A stretch of 64,000 bases of DNA from Vibrio owensii CAIM 1854 = LMG 25443 (GCF_000817815.1 NZ_JPRD01000023.1:62001-126000), one strand, 5' to 3'. Shown: positions 51,416 through 61,168, counted from the stretch's first letter. Notes: generated from the sequence alone by a model not told the origin. Numbers and translations: made by a program.

Positions 51416-52225
51416 TTACGGCCTTTTAGCTTTGACGATTAGGTTAGCCAATTGAGCAAACCCAAAACCGCCATTTTCCTCGGTCAAAAAGCTAGGTTGG
51501 TGATTCAGTTTCTCCAATAAAGGGCGAATGTTGTTTACGCCAAAGGTCGTTGGCAGCCATTCAAACATGCCTTCATCATTCAATGAATCTCCCACGTAAG
51601 TGATGCGCTCCAAACTCGGTAGCTCACCATTATTGAACTGCCTAATGTACGCTTCACCGCTAGTACGCTTACTGTGATTACCTACCCAAGCATTGATGTG
51701 AATCGAACTCAATGTTGCGTTGACGGGGTGAGACTCCACATTCAAATTCACGATGCGATTAAGAATTTCCATTGTCGTGGAAGGGGAAACTGGCGCTCTA
51801 TCTTGCGCTATGTTCACCGCAACGTCACAGTAGCGAAAACTCTGATCTTGGCTGAACTCGACATCAGGATACTCTGCCAAAATGCCCGCAATGCTTTCTT
51901 GTAATGCGCGTTGTTCTTTGCGCATCGCTTCGGCTGGGCGAGCGAAGGTGGTATTGAATCCTGTCGCGTCTTTTCTCATCCAAAACGCGCCATTTTCACC
52001 AATCACACCATGCAGTGACCACATCTTTGCCATTTGGTCACACCAACCAGCACATGCGCCTGTTACTGCGACCACTTTTACGCCCACACGCTCTAACTCG
52101 GCTAGCGCAATTAATGTCTCTGGTGGCAGTTTGCCTTGCCAAGTCAACGTGTCGTCCACGTCGGTCAGCAACCATTCGATCTGTTTCAGGCCCTCTAACT
52201 TGAGCTCTGATAACGGGTTAGGCAT
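51416..52225 (-). CDS. HAD-superfamily (IIB) phosphatase in the Ugp operon
   Basis: A 269-residue phosphatase with catalytic DVDDT (D22 nucleophile, D24 acid), a Cof/IIB cap and GDSLND at 212-217. It resembles sugar-phosphatases. Its start overlaps the end of the ATPase gene by eight bases (52218-52225), so it belongs to the operon. A phosphatase for imported glycerol phosphate or another sugar phosphate is inferred; the family cannot give the substrate. Confidence 0.83.
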   Translation of the reverse strand: MPNPLSELKLEGLKQIEWLLTDVDDTLTWQGKLPPETLIALAELERVGVKVVAVTGACAGWCDQMAKMWSLHGVIGENGAFWMRKDATGFNTTFARPAEAMRKEQRALQESIAGILAEYPDVEFSQDQSFRYCDVAVNIAQDRAPVSPSTTMEILNRIVNLNVESHPVNATLSSIHINAWVGNHSKRTSGEAYIRQFNNGELPSLERITYVGDSLNDEGMFEWLPTTFGVNNIRPLLEKLNHQPSFLTEENGGFGFAQLANLIVKAKRP

Positions 52226-53375
52226 TCACCACTCCTTGCTTGTTTACTTTAGGATTGATTGTTTGGGTATTGTCACTGACGTCTTGTAGTGACACCGCTG
52301 GAGCCAGTGTACACTCGATGCGCTTTTCTGTGTTGGCATCAAATAAATGAACATGCTTTGGTTTGATATCCAGACCAAGCTTGTCGCCAATTTGAATCGG
52401 CGTATGCCCCTCAACACGAACAACCAGTTTTTGTGAGTCACCACCTTCTGTGCGGCAGTAAAGCAGCAAGTCAGCACCGAGCGATTCAATCAATTCGACT
52501 TCTACCTGCAACCATGGGTTATCTTGGCTGATTTGTAAATGCTCTGGACGAAGACCTAGCTTAACTTCACCTAGATCTAAGTTTGTTGTGGATGTAGGAA
52601 GCAGTGCATCGCCAATCGTAATGCCGTCAGCGCTAACATTGCCATCTAAGATGTTCATGGATGGTGAGCCAATAAAGGTCGCGACGAACAGAGAAGCAGG
52701 GTTGTCGTATATCTCTAGCGGTGTGCCGACTTGTTCGACATTGCCTTTGTTCAACACGACAAGTTTGTCTGCCAGCGTCATTGCTTCCACTTGGTCGTGG
52801 GTAACGTAAACTGACGTAGTGCCGAGGCGACGTTGAAGCTTCTTTATTTCCAAACGCATTTGAACACGCAGTTTGGCGTCTAGATTAGACAGAGGTTCAT
52901 CAAACAAGAACACCTTTGGTTCACGTACAATAGCACGCCCCATCGCGACACGTTGACGTTGTCCGCCAGAAAGTTGCCCAGGTTTACGGTCGAGTAGGTG
53001 ATCCAACTCCAGCATCTTTGCTGCTTCGTGAACCAATCGCTCGATTTCCGCTTTCGGTGTTTTGCGGTTGCGCAGCCCATAAGCCATGTTGTTGTACACC
53101 GTCATGTGCGGGTACAAGGCGTAGTTCTGGAAAACCATGGCAATGTCGCGCTCACCCGGTTCGAGATCGTTGACGATTGTGGTGTCGATCTTGAGCTCAC
53201 CAGAGCTGATTTCTTCTAAACCTGCAATCATGCGAAGTAGGGTGGATTTACCACAGCCACTTGGGCCAACCAGCACGACCATTTCGCCGTCGCAGATATC
53301 AAGATTGAGTTTTTGGATCGCCTGATAGCCGTTCGGATAACATTTAGCGATATTAGAAAGAGTTAACGTGGACAT
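52218..53375 (-). CDS. ugpC: Glycerol-3-phosphate ABC importer ATPase, UgpC-like
   Basis: A 385-residue MalK-type ATPase. Walker A GPSGCGKS at 37-44, Q-loop [14 protein letters not shown] near 80-93, signature LSGGQ at 135-139, Walker B VFLFDE at 155-160, and a C-terminal TOBE region (about 240-360) typical for CUT1 ATPases and for regulation. It powers the UgpA/UgpE channel. It follows the permease by one base and overlaps the phosphatase downstream. Confidence 0.92.
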   Translation of the reverse strand: MSTLTLSNIAKCYPNGYQAIQKLNLDICDGEMVVLVGPSGCGKSTLLRMIAGLEEISSGELKIDTTIVNDLEPGERDIAMVFQNYALYPHMTVYNNMAYGLRNRKTPKAEIERLVHEAAKMLELDHLLDRKPGQLSGGQRQRVAMGRAIVREPKVFLFDEPLSNLDAKLRVQMRLEIKKLQRRLGTTSVYVTHDQVEAMTLADKLVVLNKGNVEQVGTPLEIYDNPASLFVATFIGSPSMNILDGNVSADGITIGDALLPTSTTNLDLGEVKLGLRPEHLQISQDNPWLQVEVELIESLGADLLLYCRTEGGDSQKLVVRVEGHTPIQIGDKLGLDIKPKHVHLFDANTEKRIECTLAPAVSLQDVSDNTQTINPKVNKQGVVNA

Positions 53376-54224
53376 TTATTTCTCCGAATCTACCAGACCT
53401 TTAACAAAGGCTTTTTGCATTGCAATTACCACAATCACGGGTGGCAACATGGCGATAATGGTGGTGGCCATAATTTTGTTCCATTCCACAACACCATCAA
53501 CTACTCCAAGCATCTGTTTAATGCCCATCACGATGGTGTAGTACTGCACGTCAGTGGTGATCAGCAGTGGCCATAGATATTGGTTCCAGCCGTAAATGAA
53601 GGTGATGACGAACAGTGCTGCGATGTTGGTGCGCGACAGAGGCAACAAGATATCGAAGAAGAACTTGATTGGTCCTGCGCCATCAATGCGTGCTGCTTCC
53701 ACTAACTCATTCGGTACCGTTAAAAAGAACTGACGGAACAAGAAAGTAGCGGTCGCACTGGCAATCAGCGGAATGGTTAAGCCGTAAAATGAGTTGAGCA
53801 TGTTGAGGTTCGTAATCACCTCAAACGTCGGCATGATGCGTACTTCAACGGGTAACATCAGCGTGAAGAAGATCATCCAGAACGCCAGCATTCGTCCCGG
53901 AAAACGGAAGAACACCACTGCATAGGCAGACATGATGGAAATGCTCAACTTACCGATGGTAATGCACATCGCCATAATGAAAGAGTTCAGAAGCATACTG
54001 CCAATCGGCAAAGTATTGTTGTTGTACTGAGTGTCGTTACTCAACAAGTCAGTAAACACGCTAAAACCCAAGTCCCCAAACCAAAGTGGAGTGCCAGTAG
54101 CGAATGCACTGTTCTCATGGGTAGTTGCTACGATTGCAATCCAAACCGGAAGCGCAATCGAAATGATGCCAAGAATCAAAATGACATGGCAAAACAGATT
54201 AAAAAACGGTCTTCTTTCTACCAT
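53376..54224 (-). CDS. ugpE: Glycerol-3-phosphate ABC importer permease, UgpE-like
   Basis: A 282-residue CUT1 permease with six helices. The EAA loop EAARIDGAGPIKFFFDILLPLSRTNIAA (about 183-210) contacts the ATPase. The stop is adjacent to the UgpC start and the start overlaps the UgpA stop by one base (ATGA-type), so it is translationally coupled within the operon. Confidence 0.9.
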   Translation of the reverse strand: MVERRPFFNLFCHVILILGIISIALPVWIAIVATTHENSAFATGTPLWFGDLGFSVFTDLLSNDTQYNNNTLPIGSMLLNSFIMAMCITIGKLSISIMSAYAVVFFRFPGRMLAFWMIFFTLMLPVEVRIMPTFEVITNLNMLNSFYGLTIPLIASATATFLFRQFFLTVPNELVEAARIDGAGPIKFFFDILLPLSRTNIAALFVITFIYGWNQYLWPLLITTDVQYYTIVMGIKQMLGVVDGVVEWNKIMATTIIAMLPPVIVVIAMQKAFVKGLVDSEK

Positions 54225-55105
54225 CAGTACGCCACCTTCTTCTCAACATACTTAAATTGAATCACAGTCAGGGAAGCAACCAAGATCATCAGGATCACGG
54301 ACTGTGCGGCCGATGAACCTAAATCCAGCCCGATAAAACCATCGTTGTAGACTTTGTAAACCAAGGTTGAGGTGCTGTTGCTCGGGCCGCCTTGTGTCAT
54401 CGCGTGGATAATGGCGAACGTATCAAAGAACGCATAAACAAAGTTCACGACCAACAAGAAAAAGCTGGTTGGTGAAATCAGCGGGAAGCTAATGGTGATA
54501 AAGCGTTTGATCGGACCGCTACCATCAATGGCCGCGGCTTCGTGCAAAGACTTCGGCACGGATTGAAGTGCTGCTAAGAAGAACAGGAAGTTGTAGCTGA
54601 TTTGCTTCCACGTTGAGGTGATGATCACCATCCACATAGCATGAGTGCCATTGAGGGTTGGGTTCCAGTCTACGCCAAACAGGTTCAACAGTTCGGTCAT
54701 CACACCGATGGTTGGGTCGAATAAAAATAGCCATAACGAACCTGCGACAACCGGAGCGACCGCATAAGGCCAAATCAAGAAGGTGCGATACATGGTTGCG
54801 CCACGGATGATTTGTTCGGCGAAAGCGGAAAGAATCAGTGCGCTGACCAACGCGAGCACCGCAACGCTGATGCTAAATTGCAGCGTGGTCATTAACGAAT
54901 CTAAGTAAAGGGGATCATGGATGAGCTTTTCAAAGTTCTCCAAACCCACAAACTCACGGCTCATGCCGAAAGCATCTTCAAGTTGAGAAGATTGGAAAAT
55001 GGCTTGTCCTGCCGGCCAGATGAAGAACACCAAGGTGATCACCAACTGAGGTGCGATTAGCGCAACCGGAAGCCATTTGTGTTTAAAAACAACAGGTGAG
55101 GACAT
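54224..55105 (-). CDS. ugpA: Glycerol-3-phosphate ABC importer permease, UgpA-like
   Basis: About 293 residues from the ATG at 55105 ([21 protein letters not shown]); the in-frame upstream start at 55156 adds residues of the wrong character. Six helices and the EAA loop [24 protein letters not shown] (about 195-218). Ends overlapping ugpE. Confidence 0.9.
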   Translation of the reverse strand: MSSPVVFKHKWLPVALIAPQLVITLVFFIWPAGQAIFQSSQLEDAFGMSREFVGLENFEKLIHDPLYLDSLMTTLQFSISVAVLALVSALILSAFAEQIIRGATMYRTFLIWPYAVAPVVAGSLWLFLFDPTIGVMTELLNLFGVDWNPTLNGTHAMWMVIITSTWKQISYNFLFFLAALQSVPKSLHEAAAIDGSGPIKRFITISFPLISPTSFFLLVVNFVYAFFDTFAIIHAMTQGGPSNSTSTLVYKVYNDGFIGLDLGSSAAQSVILMILVASLTVIQFKYVEKKVAY

Positions 55106-55232
55106 ACAAATACCAAAGTAAAACAGGCAAGGTGTGTGAACGAATTCCCCACCCAAGATGGGCGGGGAGAGTGCGTATCTGAGCGGTTATTTGAATAAGA
55201 CTCAGCGCATCATTGTTCGTTATTAATGTTCG

Positions 55233-56540
55233 TTACTTCTGTGTGCGCTCAAAGCGACGTAGTTGCTCGTCACCGCGACGAACTGCATTGTTTAGCGCAG
55301 CTTGTGCCGTTGCTTTGCCTGCCCACACTGCTTCTAGCTCTTCATTGATGATGTCGCGAGTTTGCAGGAAGTTACCAAAGCGAATGCCTTTCGAGTTTTC
55401 TGTAGGCTCGGTTGACGTCATTTGTAGAACTGCTGTATCTGTGCCTGGGTTCTTAGCGTAGAAGCCTTGTTCTTTCGTTAGCTCGTAAGCCGCTTTAGTG
55501 ATTGGTAGGTAACCAGTGAACTGGTGCCAATCTGCTTGGACTTCTGCGCTAGAAAGGTAAGAGAAGAACTTCGCCACGCCTTTGTATTCCTCGCTTGAAT
55601 GACCACGAAGTACCCAAAGTGATGCACCACCGATGATGGTGTTTTGTGGCTTCGCGACGATCTCTGAATCATAAGGCAGTTGCGCTACGCCGATATCAAC
55701 GTCTTTCATGTTCTCTTTAATGCCAGCCAGACCTGCTGACGAGCCCATAGTCATTGCACACTCTTGGGTGTAGAACAGTGGCATACCATCAGATTGGCGA
55801 CCGCCGTACTTAAAGATGCCTTCTTTCGACCATTTGCCCATTTGATCAATGTGACGAACAAACGCCGAATCATTGAACTTAAACTCAGTGTCTAAGCCAG
55901 CAAAGCCGTTGTTGTTATTGGCAACAGGAACGTTGTTACGCGCACCGAAGTTTTCGATTTGCGTCCATGATTGCCACGTTGTGCTGAAACCACACTTCGC
56001 ACCGGATGCCAGCAGCTTACGAGAAACTTCTTCCATCTCTTTCCATGTCTTTGGTGGGTTTGCTATGCCTGCTTTTGCGAACATGTCTTTGTTGTAGTAA
56101 AGCACTGGCGTAGAGCTATTAAATGGCAGGGAAAGCATGTTGCCTTCGTTTGTGGTGTAGTAACCCGTTACGGCTGCAAGGTAATCATCAGGGTTGAACG
56201 ACTCTTTGGTGTCTTCCATCAATTGGTAAACAGGATAAATCGCTTTGTCTGCGCCCATCATGGTCGCCGTACCCACTTCGAATACTTGTACAATCGCTGG
56301 CTGCTCTTTTGCTCGGAATGCCGCGATAGCACTAGTCATCGTTTCTGCGTAGCTGCCTTTGTAAACCGGTTTGATCTCGTATTCTGATTGGCTTGCGTTA
56401 AAGTCTGCCGCAATTTCATTAACCTTGTTACCTAGTGCGCCGCCCATCGCGTGCCACCACTCAACCTCTGTTTTTGCTTGTGCTTGCGTGCTGATGAATG
56501 CCGCTGCAACTGCAAGTCCGGCGAGGTGTTTAATAGCCAT
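55233..56540 (-). CDS. ugpB: Glycerol-3-phosphate periplasmic binding protein, UgpB-like
   Basis: A 435-residue CUT1 binding protein. Signal peptide cleaved after QAQA-KT; mature start EVEWWHAMGGALGNKVNEI corresponds to the UgpB W-H-S-M motif contacting the phosphate, with SYAETMTSAIAAFRAKEQPAIVQ and GGASLWVL further on. It is close in form to E. coli UgpB. First gene of the minus-strand operon with a divergent promoter region. Glycerol-3-phosphate or glycerophosphodiesters are the likely ligands. Confidence 0.92.
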   Translation of the reverse strand: MAIKHLAGLAVAAAFISTQAQAKTEVEWWHAMGGALGNKVNEIAADFNASQSEYEIKPVYKGSYAETMTSAIAAFRAKEQPAIVQVFEVGTATMMGADKAIYPVYQLMEDTKESFNPDDYLAAVTGYYTTNEGNMLSLPFNSSTPVLYYNKDMFAKAGIANPPKTWKEMEEVSRKLLASGAKCGFSTTWQSWTQIENFGARNNVPVANNNNGFAGLDTEFKFNDSAFVRHIDQMGKWSKEGIFKYGGRQSDGMPLFYTQECAMTMGSSAGLAGIKENMKDVDIGVAQLPYDSEIVAKPQNTIIGGASLWVLRGHSSEEYKGVAKFFSYLSSAEVQADWHQFTGYLPITKAAYELTKEQGFYAKNPGTDTAVLQMTSTEPTENSKGIRFGNFLQTRDIINEELEAVWAGKATAQAALNNAVRRGDEQLRRFERTQK

Positions 56541-56734
56541 AATGATTCCTTTTCATTGGATGATTTGAACAGGTGTTTCCTTGCGAATGTTCATTTTGAT
56601 TATGAATCCGCTCCAAAAAATTCAAATGAACATTAAATGAGCCAAATGACGTTCTAGTTACAAAAAAATGAACTTATTTGAACATTACTTTCGTCACTAT
56701 TTTGTAATCAAAGCGTCATTGAGGGTTGAGATAG

Positions 56735-56754
56735 TTCATTTGAAAACAAATGAA
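56735..56754. promoter_or_regulatory. Palindrome in the ugp divergent promoter, candidate DeoR/GlpR-type operator
   Basis: TTCATTTG-AAAA-CAAATGAA, a perfect 20-base inverted repeat 16 bases before the ugpQ start. Related TTCAT...ATGAA and TTCAAATGAA-like half sites recur at 56590-56606 and 56620-56636 and near 56667-56685. The DeoR-type gene behind ugpQ is the likely binder. Confidence 0.65.
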
Positions 56755-56770
56755 AAAGACGGAATAAAAA

Positions 56771-57523
56771 ATGAAAATAACAGCACACCGTGGCTTATCC
56801 AGTTTGGCTCCAGAAAACACCTTATCGGCAATACAACGCGCCATTGAATTTGGTTGTGAATGGATTGAAATCGACGTTCAGCTTAGTGCGGACAACATTC
56901 CTGTCGTCATCCATGACAAAACGGTCAACCGCTGCACGAATGGTCGAGGCAAAGTCAAAGATCTGACTTGGCACGAGCTAAGGTTACTCGACGCAGGCTT
57001 ATGGTTCGGTGATGACTTCGCAGGCGAGCCTATTCCTAGTTTAGAAGAGACGCTTGAGCTCACTTCAAGAGCGGGTGTGAAGCTCAATATTGAATTGAAG
57101 GTCTACTCCGGTGACGAAATCGACCTGTTGTGCGAAAAGGTTGCACAGGTGATTGAGCACTTAGGCGTAGAAGCGGACGCGATTCTGTTTTCTAGCTTTA
57201 ACACAGAAGCCTTAATGATGATGAAAAACTACCTGCCAGAAGTGAGAAGAGGGCAGCTATGGCAAGAGATTCCAGATGATTTCGCTGTCGTGCTACAACA
57301 CATCGATGCATACAGTGTGCATTGTGATTACCGTTTCCTGACTGAATCGCAAGCTCAGAAGATCAAGCAGTATGGCTATCAACTCTTTTGCTATACACCA
57401 AACTTTCCTCAATTAGTTAAAGCACATTGGCATTGGGGCGTGGATATGATGATTACAGATACGCCTCAACGTTATAAAGTAAAAGTGCCTTCAGCCATAC
57501 GAGAACCCGCACTGAATGAATAA
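56771..57523 (+). CDS. ugpQ: Glycerophosphodiester phosphodiesterase, UgpQ-like
   Basis: A 250-residue TIM-barrel enzyme hydrolysing glycerophosphodiesters to glycerol-3-phosphate and alcohol. Catalytic HRG at 6-8, E15 and N16, E33 and D35, and HD at 48-49 are present. It lacks a signal peptide, so it acts inside after uptake by the divergent Ugp transporter. It overlaps the regulator gene by eight bases. Confidence 0.92.
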   Translation: MKITAHRGLSSLAPENTLSAIQRAIEFGCEWIEIDVQLSADNIPVVIHDKTVNRCTNGRGKVKDLTWHELRLLDAGLWFGDDFAGEPIPSLEETLELTSRAGVKLNIELKVYSGDEIDLLCEKVAQVIEHLGVEADAILFSSFNTEALMMMKNYLPEVRRGQLWQEIPDDFAVVLQHIDAYSVHCDYRFLTESQAQKIKQYGYQLFCYTPNFPQLVKAHWHWGVDMMITDTPQRYKVKVPSAIREPALNE

Positions 57524-58268
57524 TTTAAACGTCCGTCAACAAAGCATCATTGAACTGGTTCATCAGCAAGAATATTGCTCGATAGAAGAACTTGCCCAAC
57601 GTTTCGAAGTCACGACGCAAACCATTCGTCGCGACATCAATGAACTTTGTCGACTCGGACTTACCCGACGCCATCATGGTGGTGTCGGACTGCCTGCTAC
57701 TCTGAGCAATCGCAGCTATGCCTCTCGCCAAGTCACCAATCAACAGGAAAAGCAGATCATCGCCGATGACGTGGTCAAAGCTATCCCAAACGGCACGACT
57801 TTGTTTCTAGGTATTGGTACTACGATTGCTTTGGTTGCTGAACGTCTAGCCAATCACAGTGAGTTACGTGTGGTGACCAATAACTTCGAAGCGGCGCATA
57901 TTCTGTCTCACTTTGAGAACATCGAAACTTGGATTCCGGGTGGTCGTATTCGAACGAACGATCGTGACGTGGTGGATGGTTCGGCAGAACAGTTTTACGG
58001 CCAGTTTTCCGCAGACATCGGAATTATTGGCTGTGCAGGTATCACCGAAATCGCGCAGCCTCATTCAGAGATGGTCAATTTTGGTCGCACTGAAGTTGAT
58101 TCTCAGTTGTTTGCGATGGAACATGAGTTACGAGAAGCCAAGGTAAGCCAAGCAATTTTAGCCAACTCCGAACAAAAGTGGTTGGTGGCGAACAAAAGTA
58201 AATGGCAGCGAAGAGCCAACACTAAGGTGGCGCCACTCAATTATTTCGACCGCGTTTTCAGTAACTGA
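57516..58268 (+). CDS. DeoR/GlpR-family repressor of the ugp region
   Basis: A 250-residue regulator: winged helix in SIEELAQRFEVTTQTIRRDINELCRLGLTRRHHGGV and the DeoRC sugar-phosphate-binding domain (LFLGIGTTIALVAERL, then VTNNF, GGRIR). It is translationally coupled to ugpQ. GlpR is the closest named relative and responds to glycerol-3-phosphate, so substrate-induced derepression of both divergent units is inferred. E. coli controls ugp by PhoB instead. Confidence 0.87.
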   Translation: MNNLNVRQQSIIELVHQQEYCSIEELAQRFEVTTQTIRRDINELCRLGLTRRHHGGVGLPATLSNRSYASRQVTNQQEKQIIADDVVKAIPNGTTLFLGIGTTIALVAERLANHSELRVVTNNFEAAHILSHFENIETWIPGGRIRTNDRDVVDGSAEQFYGQFSADIGIIGCAGITEIAQPHSEMVNFGRTEVDSQLFAMEHELREAKVSQAILANSEQKWLVANKSKWQRRANTKVAPLNYFDRVFSN

Positions 58269-58386
58269 TCTTTTGCTCGCCATACTTGTTTAACTCGTAG
58301 GAAAACCCGTTATTGATTCGACCTGCGTGATGCTTTTTCATCGCGATTCGCTATGCTTAGATGATTGAAAATAAAGAGGTCATGCC

Positions 58387-58605
58387 ATGTTTGAATCGGA
58401 TAAAACCAAAGTAAGAAACTTGCTTGTTGCGACACGTTTTGGTGTCTCTGCCTCTGAAATGCCAACCATTATTGGGGTGAAGCAAGATAAAGCGCTCAAG
58501 CTGATTAATGAGCTGATGCAAGAAGGGGAAGACATCCATTCATTAGGGGAAGGGAACAACCCAGAAGAGTTGGTGCTGTATTCGATTGGTGAAATAGAGC
58601 CTTAA
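58387..58605 (+). CDS. Small hypothetical winged-helix-like protein (72 residues)
   Basis: MFESDKTKVRNLLVATRFGVSASEMPTIIGVKQDKALKLINEL resembles a mini winged helix, then a short acidic tail. AGAGG stands 8 bases upstream of the ATG. Function unknown. Terminator follows. Confidence 0.6.
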   Translation: MFESDKTKVRNLLVATRFGVSASEMPTIIGVKQDKALKLINELMQEGEDIHSLGEGNNPEELVLYSIGEIEP

Positions 58606-58625
58606 TTGAGCCAACAAGAACAACA

Positions 58626-58656
58626 AAAAAGCCGCCCATCGTTGGCGGCTTTTTAG
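58626..58656. terminator. Bidirectional terminator
   Basis: AAAAAGCCGCC and GGCGGCTTTTT between the small gene and the convergent stress-protein gene. Confidence 0.88.
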
Positions 58657-58670
58657 ATCGTTCATTCAAA

Positions 58671-59096
58671 CTAGTCGTGAATCGGCACAACCAGAATATC
58701 TACCGGAGACTTGTTGATCAGATGTCTCGAGTAAGAAATGATCTTGCTCCAGAAGTCTTGGTGGTGGCCACAAATAAGCAGATCAACTTCTTGCTCTTTG
58801 ATGGTCACTTCCAGTTTGTCCGCCAAGTCACCCGTGCCAACGAAGAAGTGCTTCAATGGCTGCTCCATGTAATCGCTAAAGGACTTCAAGCACTCCATTG
58901 AATGTTCATTCAACGGTCTTTGGTCTGGGTTTGCTTTAATATCGACAAGCTCACGATAAATTTCGCCATGAGTACCATCGATATGAATAAAAGAAATCTC
59001 GGCACCGAGATAACTCGCCATAGATACCGCTCGGTCAATCAACACAGTACTCTCATCAGACAGTTCCAGTGCGACTAGGATATGTTTGTATTTCAT
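58671..59096 (-). CDS. Universal stress protein, UspA family
   Basis: About 141 residues from the ATG at 59096 (AGAGGG upstream at 7); an earlier GTG at 59102 is possible. MKYKHILVALELSDESTVLIDRA opens the alpha/beta fold, with SHL-type strands and GHHQDFWSKIISYSRHLINKSPVDILVVP at the end. The ATP-binding G-x2-G-x9-GS signature is not present in this part, so it belongs to the non-ATP-binding UspA class. Induced in stationary phase and stress in relatives. Confidence 0.87.
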   Translation of the reverse strand: MKYKHILVALELSDESTVLIDRAVSMASYLGAEISFIHIDGTHGEIYRELVDIKANPDQRPLNEHSMECLKSFSDYMEQPLKHFFVGTGDLADKLEVTIKEQEVDLLICGHHQDFWSKIISYSRHLINKSPVDILVVPIHD

Positions 59097-59242
59097 AACC
59101 ACGCCCTCTTGTGGAATACACTACCAATAGCATAGTACGCCTTTAACAAAAAATGTGTTGATAAGATCCCGAAATCGCTCAAAGTTTTGGCAAATTATCA
59201 CCAGCCTAAGAGCGATAGGATGATAGAGGGGAGGGCGAAAAA

Positions 59243-59264
59243 GAGCCGGTACTAATACCAGCTC
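59243..59264 (-). terminator. Terminator overlapping the end of the DUF6482 gene
   Basis: On the minus strand GAGCTGGTA ... TACCGGCTC followed by TTTTTCGCC; the stem begins within the last codons of the gene. Confidence 0.7.
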
Positions 59265-59503
59265 AATTCAATCTCTAATGGCATGTCACAGCGTATTCTT
59301 TCTCCACACATTTCGTCGGATGCGTTGAGGTGAACCAGTTTTGCAGAGGAGTATCCTTCTCCTCGAAAGTGGTCTCTTGCCTCGCAGAGGCTGGCAAATT
59401 TGAGCGGACTTTTTTGCTCGTTCAATATCAATGACTTTGTATGGTTTTCTACATTGTAAGCGAGGTAGATACCACCCTCGACCGATTCAATCAAAAGATT
59501 CAT
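59252..59503 (-). CDS. DUF6482-type small protein
   Basis: An 83-residue protein: MNLLIESVEGGIYLAYNVENHTKSL, then LNEQKSPLKFASLCEARDHFRG. The pattern fits the small DUF6482 family of gamma-proteobacteria, whose role is unknown. It stands alone; a terminator overlaps its stop. Confidence 0.65.
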   Translation of the reverse strand: MNLLIESVEGGIYLAYNVENHTKSLILNEQKSPLKFASLCEARDHFRGEGYSSAKLVHLNASDEMCGERIRCDMPLEIELSWY

Positions 59504-59562
59504 AGCCGTTTCCCATTGGTGTTTTCACTCTTTGGCTGTTACGGCGAACGATGGATTTTAGT

Positions 59563-60156
59563 TCACTTCTGATGCTCGATTGCTGCCAACAAAAACTCAG
59601 TCACCTCTTGCACGTGCTCCTTAATCTCAGCTTGCGTTGGCTTTTCCATTCCCATTAAAACGCCAGAGCGAATCGACAGTAGCATACCTGTCCATAGGCG
59701 AATCTGTGTTTCCGGCTCCTTGATATCGAAACGATCTTGGAAGAACTGAGTGAGCTTGGCATCGGTATCGTCCGGACCGACTTCGCGGAAGATCGTCGTG
59801 ATCTCAGGCGCTTTGGCGCTTTCTGCAATCAACAAGCGGAAGGTCGCCAAGTGCTCATCAGAAAGGTGGAAAGAAACAAAGTGTTCACCAAATGAGTTCA
59901 GCGCTTCTCGCAGATCATTCTTTTGTAGGTGAGTAATGAAGCCACCATCCATGTTTTCACCTATCTGGCGCAATGTTGCTTCAAATAGCGCAGCTTTAGA
60001 TGGAAAGTAGCGATACACGGTTTGCTTTGTCATGCCTGCTTGGGCGGAGATTTTATCCATGTTTGCTAACACATACCCCTCGGACAAAAAGTTCTCTTTC
60101 GCGGCTTCCAAAATAGCTCGGCGTTTCTTCTCTCGGTTTTGCTCGATCTTGCTCAT
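59563..60156 (-). CDS. TetR/AcrR-family repressor of the EamA transporter
   Basis: A 197-residue repressor with helix-turn-helix SAQAGMTKQTVYRYFPSKAALFEATL (about 37-63) and a C-terminal ligand domain of the TetR_C_7 sort. It is divergent from the EamA gene, 113 bases between start codons, with two identical-architecture palindromes between. It probably shuts off both genes until an effector is bound. Confidence 0.88.
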   Translation of the reverse strand: MSKIEQNREKKRRAILEAAKENFLSEGYVLANMDKISAQAGMTKQTVYRYFPSKAALFEATLRQIGENMDGGFITHLQKNDLREALNSFGEHFVSFHLSDEHLATFRLLIAESAKAPEITTIFREVGPDDTDAKLTQFFQDRFDIKEPETQIRLWTGMLLSIRSGVLMGMEKPTQAEIKEHVQEVTEFLLAAIEHQK

Positions 60157-60178
60157 GCTCAGATTCTCTTGATTTGAT

Positions 60179-60247
60179 AATCATACTATACGGTATGATT
60201 TTTGTTGACACAACTCCGAAATTAGAAAGTCATACTTACGAGTATGA
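60179..60247. promoter_or_regulatory. Two TCATAC-N6-GTATGA palindromes, candidate TetR operators
   Basis: AATCATAC-TATACG-GTATGATT (60179-60200) and TCATAC-TTACGA-GTATGA (60230-60247). The arms are identical and centres are 49 bases apart. The first is 23 bases upstream of the TetR start, the second just ahead of the EamA start. Confidence 0.78.
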
Positions 60248-60269
60248 TTTATTTTTGAGGACAAAGACG

Positions 60270-61160
60270 ATGACGACGGCATTAATGAATAACCTAAACG
60301 CCAAAGGCGCTCGCTTTGCCGGGGTGGTGATCACCTTGGTTGGTGCACTGTTGATGAGCCTAGACCCAATTTTTATACGCTTTTCAGGCGTGAGTGGTGT
60401 GGATACCGCATTTCTATTTGGCTTGTTTACCGCGATTTCGATGCCAATATTTATCCAGCTTCGCGATGAGCGCGGTCTGGTTCGAGCGGTGAAAGAGAGC
60501 GGCTGGCATGTATTGTTATCTGGCTTATTGATGCTCGGCAGTGCTGCTGGTTTGGTGATGAGCATTAAGCTCACCACGGTTGCGAATACCTTTGTGATTC
60601 TGAGCGCAGCACCGGCTTTGGCTGCATTGTTTAGCTGGTGGTTTTTGGGTGAAGTGACCCAGCGTTCGACGTGGATTGCGATTGTTGCTGTGATGGTAGG
60701 TATTGCGATTGTGGTCTCTGGCTCTTTTAAATCGGGTAACTGGATTGGCGATGGTTTAGCAGTGTTTGCCGTGGTGTGTTTGTCGCTCAACCAGGTGCAA
60801 CTGCGTAAGCATCAACACGTAAGCCGCATGGCAAGTGTTGGTTTTGGTGGACTGTTCTTAGCGATGGCAATGCTGTTTTGGGCTGCTCCTTCAACTTACA
60901 GCGCGAACACTTGGCTGATTATGGGCTTGATGGGGCTGTTTACTGCGCCGTTTGGGCGTGTGCTTTCACAAGTCGCGACCCGTTACATCACGGCGCCTGA
61001 AGTAGGCATGATTCTGATGATCGAAACCGTGCTAGCACCACTTTGGGCATTAATCTTCTTTGATGAAATCCCAGCAATGGCAAGCATTCTTGGCGGTTCA
61101 ATCATCTTAGTCACCATTTCCATTTACGCTTTTTCAGCGATGAAGTCAGAACAAAAATAG
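60270..61160 (+). CDS. EamA-family (DMT superfamily) transporter
   Basis: About 296 residues from the ATG at 60270 (GAGGA 9 bases upstream); the frame upstream overlaps the operators. Ten hydrophobic helices in two EamA halves, opening LVGALLMSLDPIFIRFSGVSGVDTAFLFGL and the second-half GEVTQRSTWIAIVAVMVGIAIVV. Exports metabolites or drugs. Its TetR partner is divergent and the TrmO-like gene follows after eight bases. Confidence 0.88.
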   Translation: MTTALMNNLNAKGARFAGVVITLVGALLMSLDPIFIRFSGVSGVDTAFLFGLFTAISMPIFIQLRDERGLVRAVKESGWHVLLSGLLMLGSAAGLVMSIKLTTVANTFVILSAAPALAALFSWWFLGEVTQRSTWIAIVAVMVGIAIVVSGSFKSGNWIGDGLAVFAVVCLSLNQVQLRKHQHVSRMASVGFGGLFLAMAMLFWAAPSTYSANTWLIMGLMGLFTAPFGRVLSQVATRYITAPEVGMILMIETVLAPLWALIFFDEIPAMASILGGSIILVTISIYAFSAMKSEQK

Positions 61161-61168
61161 AGGTTGAT

